From Sulfitobacter sp. (GTDB taxonomy: Bacteria; Pseudomonadota; Alphaproteobacteria; Rhodobacterales; Rhodobacteraceae), in assembly GCA_024636395.1 (NCBI GenBank), contig JAGXHD010000081.1, forward strand, positions 1-5,354: a stretch of DNA of 5,354 nt, read 5' to 3'. Below the pieces are notes generated by a model that saw only the letters and a program-made list of their open reading frames with translations, was not told the DNA's origin and did no database searches. A program made the translations under genes and the position numbers. This document shows positions 1-5,354 of this stretch, one piece after another (position 1 is the first letter of the stretch; the number at the start of each line of letters is the position of its first letter).

Positions 1-885
1 GGGCCCTATATCGACCGTCTGGAATATATCGACTACGGCACCGATCCCTCCGCTTGGATCGCAGCGGCCGAAGCAGAGGAAGTCGATGCATTCTATTCCA
101 TGGAGGGCGATTTCATCGACATTCTGTCGAGCCTGGATGGCTGGGTCGAACATTCGATCGCGACGGCTTCGACTATCGTGATCCGCCCGAACCAGCTCGC
201 CGAAGTCGATGGCAAGCGTCCTTATGAGGACGCCCGCGTGCGCCGCGCTCTGTCCATGGCGGTGGACAACTCCGTACTGCTCGAGCTGGGTTATGCCGGC
301 AAGGGGCTCACGGCCGAGAACCACCACATCGGCCCGATGCACCCCGAATACGCCGAGCTGCCGCCACGCGAAGCGGATCCGGCGGGGGCACTGGCACTTA
401 TGGAAGAAGCAGGCATGGCCGATTTCGAGCATGAGCTCTTCTCCATCGACGATGCCTGGCGCAAGGACACCACCGATGCGGTGGCAGCCCAACTGCGCGA
501 TGCGGGCATCAAGGTGAAGCGGACGATCCTGCCCGGCTCCACCTTCTGGAACGACTGGACCAAGTATTCCTTCTCTTCGACCAACTGGAACCCACGCCCA
601 CTTGGCGTACAGATCTGGGCACTAGCCTACCGCTCGGGCGAAGCATGGAACGAGTTTGGCTGGTCCAATCCCGAGTTCGACGCGATCCTGACAGAAGCAC
701 TCGCGACCCCCGATGTGGACAAGCGTCGGGCACTTATGGAACGCGGCCAGCGGATGATTCAGGACGAGGGCGTCACGATCCAGCCCTATTGGCGCTCGCT
801 CTACAACCATACGAAAGAAGGCCTGACCGGTGCTGCGCATCACATCAGCTTCGAATATCACCCCGCACGTATGGCGTGGAGCTAA
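1..885 (+). CDS. ABC transporter substrate-binding protein, family 5 (peptide/nickel/opine type), C-terminal part
   Basis: The frame is open from the first base, so the gene starts left of the window; 294 residues and a TAA stop are visible. Members of this family are usually 500-550 residues, so a little over half is present, and the signal peptide is not seen. The family binds oligopeptides or similar solutes in the periplasm and delivers them to an inner-membrane ABC permease. Support comes from the block PYEDARVRRALSMAVD (visible residues 74-89), the usual 'first substrate-binding lobe return' segment of SBP_bac_5 proteins, from DPAGALALMEEAG (about 126-138), matching the family's D-P-x-x-A-x-x-L-L-x-x-A-G element, and from the C-terminal aromatic stretch ending YHPARMAWS. 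The Met at base 100 is internal and not the start. The ligand cannot be told from this part. A strong terminator follows, so this is the last gene of its transcript. Confidence 0.9.
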   Translation, partial: GPYIDRLEYIDYGTDPSAWIAAAEAEEVDAFYSMEGDFIDILSSLDGWVEHSIATASTIVIRPNQLAEVDGKRPYEDARVRRALSMAVDNSVLLELGYAGKGLTAENHHIGPMHPEYAELPPREADPAGALALMEEAGMADFEHELFSIDDAWRKDTTDAVAAQLRDAGIKVKRTILPGSTFWNDWTKYSFSSTNWNPRPLGVQIWALAYRSGEAWNEFGWSNPEFDAILTEALATPDVDKRRALMERGQRMIQDEGVTIQPYWRSLYNHTKEGLTGAAHHISFEYHPARMAWS

Positions 886-915
886 GACGCTTTATCCGTC
901 AGGGTAAAAAATGGA

Positions 916-942
916 GGGCCGCGTATATCGCGGTCCTTTTTT
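916..942 (+). terminator. Intrinsic terminator, probably bidirectional
   Basis: An 8-bp stem (GGGCCGCG at 916-923 with CGCGGTCC at 929-936, one G-U pair) closes a five-base TATAT loop and is followed directly by six T (937-942). It lies 30 bases after the stop of the substrate-binding protein. On the opposite strand the same stem is followed, after four bases, by a run of six T (complement of A906-911). It could therefore also end the transcript of the convergent regulator gene, whose stop is at 990. Confidence 0.9.
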
Positions 943-989
943 ATGGCAGTCAAGCGTCAAGGCTCGGAGCGATGTGGCCTTGATGCGGT

Positions 990-1891
990 TCAGTCGGCGT
1001 GTATGAATTTATAATCCGTCATCAGCGAAACAAGCGCGCGCGCAGCGCTTTGCTGACCCTGACCGGATGTATCGAGCGTCGCTTGCGCGCGCGCAAACTG
1101 GGGCGCAAGGGCCAGCATCAGCGTGTTAATGTGCGCAAGAGCCTGTGGCTCGTCATCCGCCATTGTGTCCTCCGTATCGCTTCGGTGGCGTACACGCATG
1201 ACATGCTCCTGCGAGAGGCCTGCAACCAGACGGTATGGAAGCGTGCGAGCAGACGGCCAAAGGGCCTCGCCTGCTCGACCAAATCAACCGGGACGGACAG
1301 GATCATCGGACCATCGGTTTTGATCACCCGCTCAAGCGCTTCTGCCTCCAGACGGCGCAGACCATCTACACCATAGAGCGACAGCACTTCAGCGACCGGC
1401 ATACCGGTCTCCCCTTCGATCAGGCTATCCAACTCGACAAAAGGGGTGCCCAGAGCCTTTGCGGCAAGCCTTCCAAGGGTGGTCTTTCCTGCACCGCGCA
1501 AGCCCAGAAGGCAGATGCGACCTGCCTTTATGTCCGCCTGCTTTTTATCTTCCAAAAGCGATACGATCTGGCGCCTTACATCCGCCGATGCGCGGGAGAA
1601 CTGTTGGGCGATGCGCTGTGCATCACTGTCCGCTGAAATCTGCTGTTGAGCGATCAGGGCTTCGATGGGCACATCCAGCGCTCCCGCAACTCGCTCCAGC
1701 AAAGCAATTGAAATATTCCCCTCACCCGCTTCGAGCTGGGCAAGATAGCGCGGCGACACACCCGATCGCTCGGACACCACGCGCCTGGGCAAACCCTTTT
1801 TATTGCGCTCGTCACGGACACGCTGCGCGAGCCTGCCCATCAGGGCAGTACGGGAATCATCTATGCTCGAAGAGGTGTCAAATTGTGCCAT
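990..1891 (-). pseudogene. BoxR-like XRE-family regulator fused to a shikimate kinase-like domain, frameshifted
   Basis: As written, the ATG at 1891 gives a 257-residue product ending at 1118. After Ser226, however, the homologous reading continues one frame over, as QEHVMRVRH onward, and stops at 990. Restoring one base near 1213 gives A-S-P-Q-E-H and an intact 300-residue protein, the usual length of BoxR-type regulators. Residues about 19-80 form an XRE helix-turn-helix (SGVSPRYLAQLEAGEGN at 43-59). Residues from about 125 form a shikimate kinase-like domain with Walker A GLRGAGKT (130-137), ELD (153-155) and LRRLE (178-182). BoxR/BzdR proteins sense benzoyl-CoA and repress aromatic degradation genes; no such genes are in this window, so the effector here is unknown. 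The Gly-Gly loop and the lid Arg expected in the kinase fold are absent (SVPVDL at 199-204; DTEDTMADD in the C-terminal frame). There is no clear Shine-Dalgarno before the ATG. The break may be a true mutation or a sequencing error. Confidence 0.8.
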
Positions 1892-1914
1892 GCGATTAAA
1901 TGTAATGCACAATT
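1881..1914. promoter_or_regulatory. Inverted repeat over the regulator's start, candidate autoregulatory operator
   Basis: Perfect 8-base arms AATTGTGC (1881-1888) and GCACAATT (1907-1914) flank an 18-base spacer that contains the ATG of the BoxR-like gene (1889-1891). The flanking DNA is AT-rich. XRE repressors often bind palindromes over their own promoters, so autoregulation is a reasonable inference. The arrangement does not match the TGCA-N6-TGCA operator known for BoxR/BzdR. Confidence 0.4.
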
Positions 1915-2002
1915 GAAAAACCCCCAAGATGTTTTGTCACCACGGTGGAGGACAGCACTTTGAGCGAACGGCGCCGCTACACAAATCCCGTGTCGCCGCA
2001 AA

Positions 2003-2028
2003 GCAGGCGGATAGGATAAATCCGCTGC
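2003..2028 (-). terminator. Weak hairpin downstream of the tRNA, possible terminator
   Basis: GCGGAT (2007-2012) pairs with ATCCGC (2020-2025) around a seven-base loop. The stem extends by GCA/TGC past a single bulged G at 2006. In the minus direction only three T follow. It begins about 40 bases past the tRNA 3' end, where a terminator or processing hairpin would sit. The short T run makes this tentative. Confidence 0.25.
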
Positions 2029-2068
2029 CGCAAGACGATAATCAACATCACATGCAAAGTATGAGAAG

Positions 2069-2145
<77 letters not shown>

Positions 2146-2150
2146 GCCGT

Positions 2151-2176
2151 GCGGGTGAACTATGATAGCCACCCGC
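2151..2176 (-). other. Hairpin between hemF and the tRNA, overlapping the likely tRNA promoter
   Basis: Perfect 7-base arms GCGGGTG (2151-2157) and CACCCGC (2170-2176) enclose a 12-base loop. It lies 36 bases past the hemF stop and 6 bases before the tRNA. No T run follows, so it is not a standard intrinsic terminator. In the minus direction TTGACG (2185-2180) and a TATCAT (in the loop) look like promoter elements, but they are only 12 bases apart, too close for a normal sigma-70 pair. It may protect the hemF mRNA end or mark the tRNA leader. Confidence 0.3.
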
Positions 2177-2211
2177 CTGCGTCAAGGCACAAACAGCATC
2201 ACGCGCGCCGC

Positions 2212-3102
2212 TCAAACCCACTTGGCCAGCGGCGGCAGGCTCATCAGAACGGCGTTGGCGTCATGTCCGGTTTCAAGCCCGAATTTGGTGCCGCGATCGT
2301 AGACGAGATTGTACTCCGCATAGAGACCCCTGTGGATCAATTGCGCATCCTTGTCAGCTTCGGTCCAGACCTGCGGTTTGCGCTTTTCCACCAGCGGCAC
2401 ATAGGCGGGCAGGAACGCGCGCCCGATGTCCTGCGTCAGGGCGAAATCGGCCTCCCAATCGCCGGTGTTGCGATCGTCCATAAAAATGCCGCCTACTCCG
2501 CGCGCGCGGTTACGGTGCGGGATGTAGAAATATTCGTCGGCCCATTCCTTGAGCTTCGGGTAGATCTCGGCACCATGCGGATCAAGATACTTTTGCTGAG
2601 TGGCATGGAAATGCGCCGTATCGTCGGTGTATTCGATGCAGGGATTAAGATCGGAGCCACCGCCAAACCACCAGGCCCCGGGGGTCCAGAACATGCGCGT
2701 GTTCATGTGAACTGCAGGCGCATGGGGGTTTTGCATATGTGCGACCAAACTGATGCCCGAGGCCCAAAAGCGCGGGTCCTCCGCCATGCCGGGCACACCG
2801 CGCGCTGCCATTGCCTTTTGCGCGCGCTCGCCAAGCGTGCCGTAGACGGTCGAGATGTTGACGCCGACCTTCTCGAAAACCCGGCCCCCGCGCATCACGC
2901 TCATCAGCCCACCCCCCGCGTCCGATCCATCATCGGAGGTACGACACGTGCTGGTTACCTCGAAACGGCCCACCTGCATATCGGTGAGCGGACCTTCGGC
3001 ATGTTCGTCCTCAAGCTGCTCGAAAGATGCAACAATGTCGTCGCGCAGGCTACGAAACCAGGCGCTCGCGCGGTCTTTTTCAGGCTCAAAGGAAGCAGTC
3101 AT
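2212..3102 (-). CDS. hemF: Coproporphyrinogen III oxidase, oxygen-dependent (aerobic)
   Basis: The enzyme converts coproporphyrinogen III to protoporphyrinogen IX in the cytoplasm by oxidative decarboxylation of two propionates using O2. It is the aerobic route of late heme (and bacteriochlorophyll precursor) synthesis. The 296 residues match the family length (E. coli HemF has 299). Signature blocks appear in order: GGRVFEKVGVN (72-82), NPHAPAVHMNTRMF (125-138), WWFGGGSDLNP (144-154), GVGGIFMDD (202-210), FLPAYVPLVEKRK (230-242) and the C-terminal YNLVYDRGTKFGLETG (254-269), ending LPPLAKW. The ATG at 3102 begins MTASFEPEK and gives the natural length; the ribosome site before it is weak (GAGAG). 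The gene sits 79 bases after the SDR stop, with a strong 18-bp palindrome just upstream that suggests separate control. Nothing in the sequence looks damaged. Confidence 0.98.
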   Translation of the reverse strand: MTASFEPEKDRASAWFRSLRDDIVASFEQLEDEHAEGPLTDMQVGRFEVTSTCRTSDDGSDAGGGLMSVMRGGRVFEKVGVNISTVYGTLGERAQKAMAARGVPGMAEDPRFWASGISLVAHMQNPHAPAVHMNTRMFWTPGAWWFGGGSDLNPCIEYTDDTAHFHATQQKYLDPHGAEIYPKLKEWADEYFYIPHRNRARGVGGIFMDDRNTGDWEADFALTQDIGRAFLPAYVPLVEKRKPQVWTEADKDAQLIHRGLYAEYNLVYDRGTKFGLETGHDANAVLMSLPPLAKWV

Positions 3103-3114
3103 GGCAAGGCTCTC

Positions 3115-3132
3115 TGTCAGAATATTTTGACA
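3115..3132 (-). promoter_or_regulatory. TGT-N12-ACA palindrome upstream of hemF, PpsR/CrtJ-like operator candidate
   Basis: The plus strand reads TGTCAGAATATTTTGACA. It is an 18-bp palindrome in which eight of nine base pairs match, with half-sites TGTCA and TGACA eight bases apart. It lies 13-30 bases before the hemF ATG, and on the minus strand it contains a -10-like TATTCT. The known binding pattern of the oxygen/light repressor PpsR/CrtJ in purple phototrophs is TGT-N12-ACA, which this fits exactly. PpsR/CrtJ regulates tetrapyrrole and photosynthesis genes, so the position is sensible, but no ppsR gene is visible here. Confidence 0.5.
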
Positions 3133-3181
3133 TGCTTACATCACATCTGGCTCAGCGTGAACAGAGCAAGATCCTGCAGAT

Positions 3182-3982
3182 TCAATGCGCGGGCGCCGTG
3201 ACTGCATCGAGCAGGGAGCGGCCTCCATCGACCACCATAACCTCGCCCGTCATGAAGCTCGAACTGTCGGCCGCAAGGAACTGGATCGCCTCCACAAGCT
3301 CGCTTGGCGACGCGATGCGACCTAACGGCGTATGGCTACGGATATCATCACGCCATTCACGGTTTTCGGCGACGGAAGCCTTGAGCGATGCTGACATGAC
3401 GGAGCCGAACGCAACAGCGTTTACGCGAATTCGGTGCGGGGCCAGCGAAAGCGCCATCGAGCGGGTCATCTGATCAAGCGCCGCGGAGGCGATGGAATAG
3501 CCCATCAGTTCTGGCTGCGTGTGATGTGCCGCGGTCGAGCTGAGATTGATGATAGAGCCTACCTGTCCTTCGGGTTGCCCCTCCCCCTGTTTCATCATCC
3601 GCTTGGCAACCTGCTGAGAAAGGCGCAATGCTGTCATAAGGTTTTGCTCCAGCAGCATATCGACAGAGGTGTCGTCCACATCGAACGCATCCGTAGGAAA
3701 TACCTGGCGGGATGCATTCACGAGAATATCCACCTGCTCGAAGGCATCGATGGTCGCAGACACAAGGTTCGCGATGGTCAGGCGCTGCCGCAGATCGCCA
3801 GCGAAAAAGCGGATGTTGCCTTCGTCGCGCGCCTCGCCCAGTTCGTCCTTGAGCCGTTTCTCATCCATATCGGCGCACATCACATTGGCGCCCTTATCCG
3901 CGAAATCACGCGCGATCGCGAGGCCGATACCATTGGCAGCACCCGTGACGATTGCAGTTTTGCCAGCGATGGAAAATGACAT
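3182..3982 (-). CDS. Short-chain dehydrogenase/reductase (SDR), catalytic Lys replaced by Ser
   Basis: The 266 residues are typical of a classical SDR: a single Rossmann-fold oxidoreductase. The dinucleotide-binding TGAANGIG is at 13-20. Asp38 at the end of the second strand suggests NAD(H) rather than NADP(H). GDL (62-64) and Asn114 are in place, as are Ser149 and Tyr162, which sit 13 residues apart as expected. The C-terminal part has RIRVNAVAFGSV (184-195) and the usual F-(L)-T/MTGEVMVVDGG ending (243-254). Two sites deviate: NNAG is replaced by VNAS (88-91), and YxxxK reads Y-S-I-A-S, putting Ser166 where the catalytic Lys belongs. It may be an impaired or non-catalytic SDR, or use another chemistry; the substrate is unknown. 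The ATG at 3982 has a good AAGGA (3993-3989) seven bases ahead. It starts 20 bases after the methyltransferase stop, so the two are probably co-transcribed. Confidence 0.9.
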   Translation of the reverse strand: MSFSIAGKTAIVTGAANGIGLAIARDFADKGANVMCADMDEKRLKDELGEARDEGNIRFFAGDLRQRLTIANLVSATIDAFEQVDILVNASRQVFPTDAFDVDDTSVDMLLEQNLMTALRLSQQVAKRMMKQGEGQPEGQVGSIINLSSTAAHHTQPELMGYSIASAALDQMTRSMALSLAPHRIRVNAVAFGSVMSASLKASVAENREWRDDIRSHTPLGRIASPSELVEAIQFLAADSSSFMTGEVMVVDGGRSLLDAVTAPAH

Positions 3983-4002
3983 GGTGTTTCCTTTTTAAGG
4001 AG

Positions 4003-4995
4003 TTAGCGGCGGTTACGCAGGGGCCGAGAGGCATGGAACAGTTTGAACCGCGCATCGCCGCCGATCTCTTCGACCGAGATGAAGCGGGTTTTCAGCTCCG
4101 CCTCATAGGGCAGATGGCGGTTGGCTACCATCCACAGGTGCCCCTGTGGCGTCAGCAATCGCGCAGCAGAGGCCACGAAGGCCTGCCCTATTTGCGGCTC
4201 GGACGCACGCCCCACATGGAACGGCGGGGTCATCACAATCGTATCGACCCGGTGCTCGGGGGTCCAATCGGTGCCATCTGCCCAATGGAACTGCGCGCGC
4301 GGGTCCGTCACGTTGCGGCGCGCACACTCCAGCGCAACATGCCCTGCCTCGACAAGATGAACAGCCTCAACGCCCGCCCGGGTCAGGACATGGGCCGAGA
4401 GAAAGCCCCAGCCCGCCCCCAGATCGCACACATGCTTGCCCAATTTCTCGGGCAGGGCATCAGCGAGCAATGCGGAAGCGATATCGACACCGTCCGCCGA
4501 GAACACGCCCGGCGCGGTCCAGAAGCCGCCCTCGGTCAGCTCAGGTCCAGCAGCCCAATCAGCAAAGTTGTCAGCGGCGGGCGCGTCAATCCAGAAGAGC
4601 TTACCGTGCGCTTTCGTGACGGGTCCGTGCACGCTCACACGCGCTTTCATCGCCTTGAAAATTCCCTCGATCCCGTCGGTCTTTTGCCCGTCGATCACCA
4701 CCGGACCATCGCTGAACGCGCAGGCCTCCGCTATCATCGCGCGCGCTTCCATCTTGGCGCGTGGCAAGCAGACCACAGCAGCCGCGTAGCGTCCCTCGCT
4801 GACCACCGCCACGCTCACGTCGCGTGCGGACCATACAGCAAAGGCCGGATAAAAATCGTGGATGATCTGGATTCGATCCTTCGGGAACCCCTCCAGATCA
4901 AGATCTGCGGAGGGGCCGAACACAGCGATTGTCCCCTTCTCAGGCCAGACAAGGCCGCCGCCGTCAAGCGCCAGCGGCAGTCGCGAATCAAGCAT
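4003..4995 (-). CDS. Class I SAM-dependent methyltransferase, RsmC/RlmG-like (probable rRNA guanine-N2 methyltransferase)
   Basis: The 330 residues are close to E. coli RsmC (343), which methylates G1207 of 16S rRNA. The two-part layout of that family is present. A degenerate N-terminal half (about 1-150) lacks SAM motifs. The C-terminal half is a Rossmann methyltransferase with PGVFSADGVDIASALL (162-177), SAM motif I DLGAGWG (191-197), acidic Glu216 after strand 2, Asp240 in WADGTD, the catalytic-motif region TPPFH (256-260), and LWMVANRHLPYE (287-298), a hallmark of the RsmC/RlmG group. Motif IV is normally NPPF; here Thr256 replaces the Asn that contacts the target amino group, so activity may be altered. 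The rRNA target (RsmC, RlmG or other) cannot be settled. The start at 4995 lies three bases after the clpS stop, implying translational coupling; the SDR follows 20 bases later. Confidence 0.88.
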   Translation of the reverse strand: MLDSRLPLALDGGGLVWPEKGTIAVFGPSADLDLEGFPKDRIQIIHDFYPAFAVWSARDVSVAVVSEGRYAAAVVCLPRAKMEARAMIAEACAFSDGPVVIDGQKTDGIEGIFKAMKARVSVHGPVTKAHGKLFWIDAPAADNFADWAAGPELTEGGFWTAPGVFSADGVDIASALLADALPEKLGKHVCDLGAGWGFLSAHVLTRAGVEAVHLVEAGHVALECARRNVTDPRAQFHWADGTDWTPEHRVDTIVMTPPFHVGRASEPQIGQAFVASAARLLTPQGHLWMVANRHLPYEAELKTRFISVEEIGGDARFKLFHASRPLRNRR

Positions 4996-4998
4996 CGC

Positions 4999-5337
4999 CT
5001 ATTCTTCTTTTTCCATGGTGCATTGAAGCGGATGCTGGTGGCGGCGCGCAAAGTCCATCACCTGCGCCACTTTGGTCTCGGCAATCTCGTGGCTGAACAC
5101 ACCCACGACAGCGAGCCCTTTTTTATGTACCGTCAACATGATTTCGAAGGCCTGCGCATGATTGAGGCCAAAAAAGCGTTCTAAAACATGCACAACGAAC
5201 TCCATAGGCGTGAAATCATCGTTGAGCAGCATCACCTTATACATCGGTGGCCGCTTCGTCTTAGGCTTAACTTTGGTCAGCAGTTCGGTATCGTCGTCGT
5301 CTTGCGAGCCTGCCATCATCATCGGATCAAGGTGCAT
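4999..5337 (-). CDS. clpS: ATP-dependent Clp protease adaptor ClpS
   Basis: ClpS binds proteins with destabilising N-terminal residues (Leu, Phe, Tyr, Trp) and hands them to the ClpAP protease in the cytoplasm. The 112 residues match the family: a flexible acidic tail (about 1-25), then the conserved core YKVMLLNDDFTPMEFVVHVL (33-52), where Asn39, Asp40 and Asp41 and the TPM (43-45) line the N-degron pocket. HKKGLAVVGVF (71-81) carries the pocket His71, and AETKVAQVMDFAR (86-98) with HPLQCTMEKE (102-111) completes the fold. The pocket residues look canonical, as in ClpS1-type proteins rather than divergent ClpS2. It is the first of a likely clpS-methyltransferase-SDR operon. No clpA is seen in the window, though its promoter side is cut off at the right edge. 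Confidence 0.98.
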   Translation of the reverse strand: MHLDPMMMAGSQDDDDTELLTKVKPKTKRPPMYKVMLLNDDFTPMEFVVHVLERFFGLNHAQAFEIMLTVHKKGLAVVGVFSHEIAETKVAQVMDFARRHQHPLQCTMEKEE

Positions 5338-5342
5338 TGCTG

Positions 5343-5347
5343 CTCCT
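5343..5347 (-). promoter_or_regulatory. Shine-Dalgarno site fixing the clpS start
   Basis: The minus strand reads AGGAG, then five bases (CAGCA), then the ATG at 5337. This supports that ATG over the in-frame Met codons at residues 6-8. Confidence 0.8.
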
Positions 5348-5354
5348 GCGGTAA

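Noticed and set aside
1029..1096. Dense alternating GC runs (GCGCGCGC) arranged as near-inverted repeats
   Set aside because: They lie in the C-terminal frame of the regulator and are explained by Ala-Arg codons (A-R-A-Q-A, S-A-A-R-A-L).
1209..1219. Programmed frameshifting as the explanation of the split regulator
   Set aside because: A -1 shift would be needed, but the site (CTCTCGCAG) is not a slippery heptamer, no obvious downstream stem follows, and restoring one base recovers the family motif exactly.
1892..1927. A TTG start at 1927 that would lengthen the regulator by 12 residues
   Set aside because: The added residues have no counterpart in the family and no ribosome site precedes the TTG; the ATG at 1891 gives the usual 300-residue length.
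1938..1948. Short inverted repeat CACC-AC-GGTG between the regulator and the tRNA
   Set aside because: Four-base arms with a two-base loop are expected by chance and fit no regulatory role.
2149..3201. A 350-codon plus-strand open frame opposite hemF
   Set aside because: It is antisense to a clearly functional hemF, and its translation shows no recognisable fold and is rich in Arg, His and Ala, as GC-rich shadow frames are.
3952..5184. A 410-codon plus-strand open frame opposite the methyltransferase and clpS
   Set aside because: It runs antisense across two well-supported genes and the start of the SDR, with no motif of its own.

Overview
The window reads as an ordinary chromosomal stretch of an alphaproteobacterium. 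A roseobacter-type Rhodobacterales is my best guess. This rests on the style of the proteins (an oligopeptide-type ABC solute receptor, a BoxR-like HTH/shikimate-kinase fusion, an alphaproteobacterial ClpS) and on a PpsR/CrtJ-like palindrome before hemF. None of these fixes the genus.

Layout. Bases 1-885 (+) hold the 3'-terminal 294 codons of a family 5 (peptide-type) ABC substrate-binding protein, followed by a strong intrinsic terminator at 916-942. Every other gene is on the minus strand and reads toward that terminator. From right to left these are clpS (4999-5337), an RsmC/RlmG-like methyltransferase (4003-4995), a short-chain dehydrogenase (3182-3982), hemF (2212-3102), a CAT-anticodon tRNA (2069-2145) and a BoxR-like regulator (990-1891) whose reading frame is broken near 1211-1214.

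clpS, the methyltransferase and the SDR are separated by 3 and 20 bases and look like one transcript. hemF follows after 79 bases that contain a near-perfect 18-bp palindrome, so it probably has its own oxygen- or light-linked control. The gene set joins N-degron adaptor activity, a probable RNA guanine-N2 methyltransferase, an SDR of unknown substrate and the oxygen-dependent step of heme synthesis. I see no shared pathway.

I found no new multi-gene system. The points worth a second look are molecular. The regulator carries a one-base deletion and also lacks key kinase residues. The SDR has Ser where the catalytic Lys should be. The methyltransferase has TPPF instead of NPPF. There are operator-like palindromes ahead of hemF and at the regulator's start. 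No gene-free stretch exceeds about 300 bases; the longest run without a protein gene, 1892-2211, contains the tRNA.
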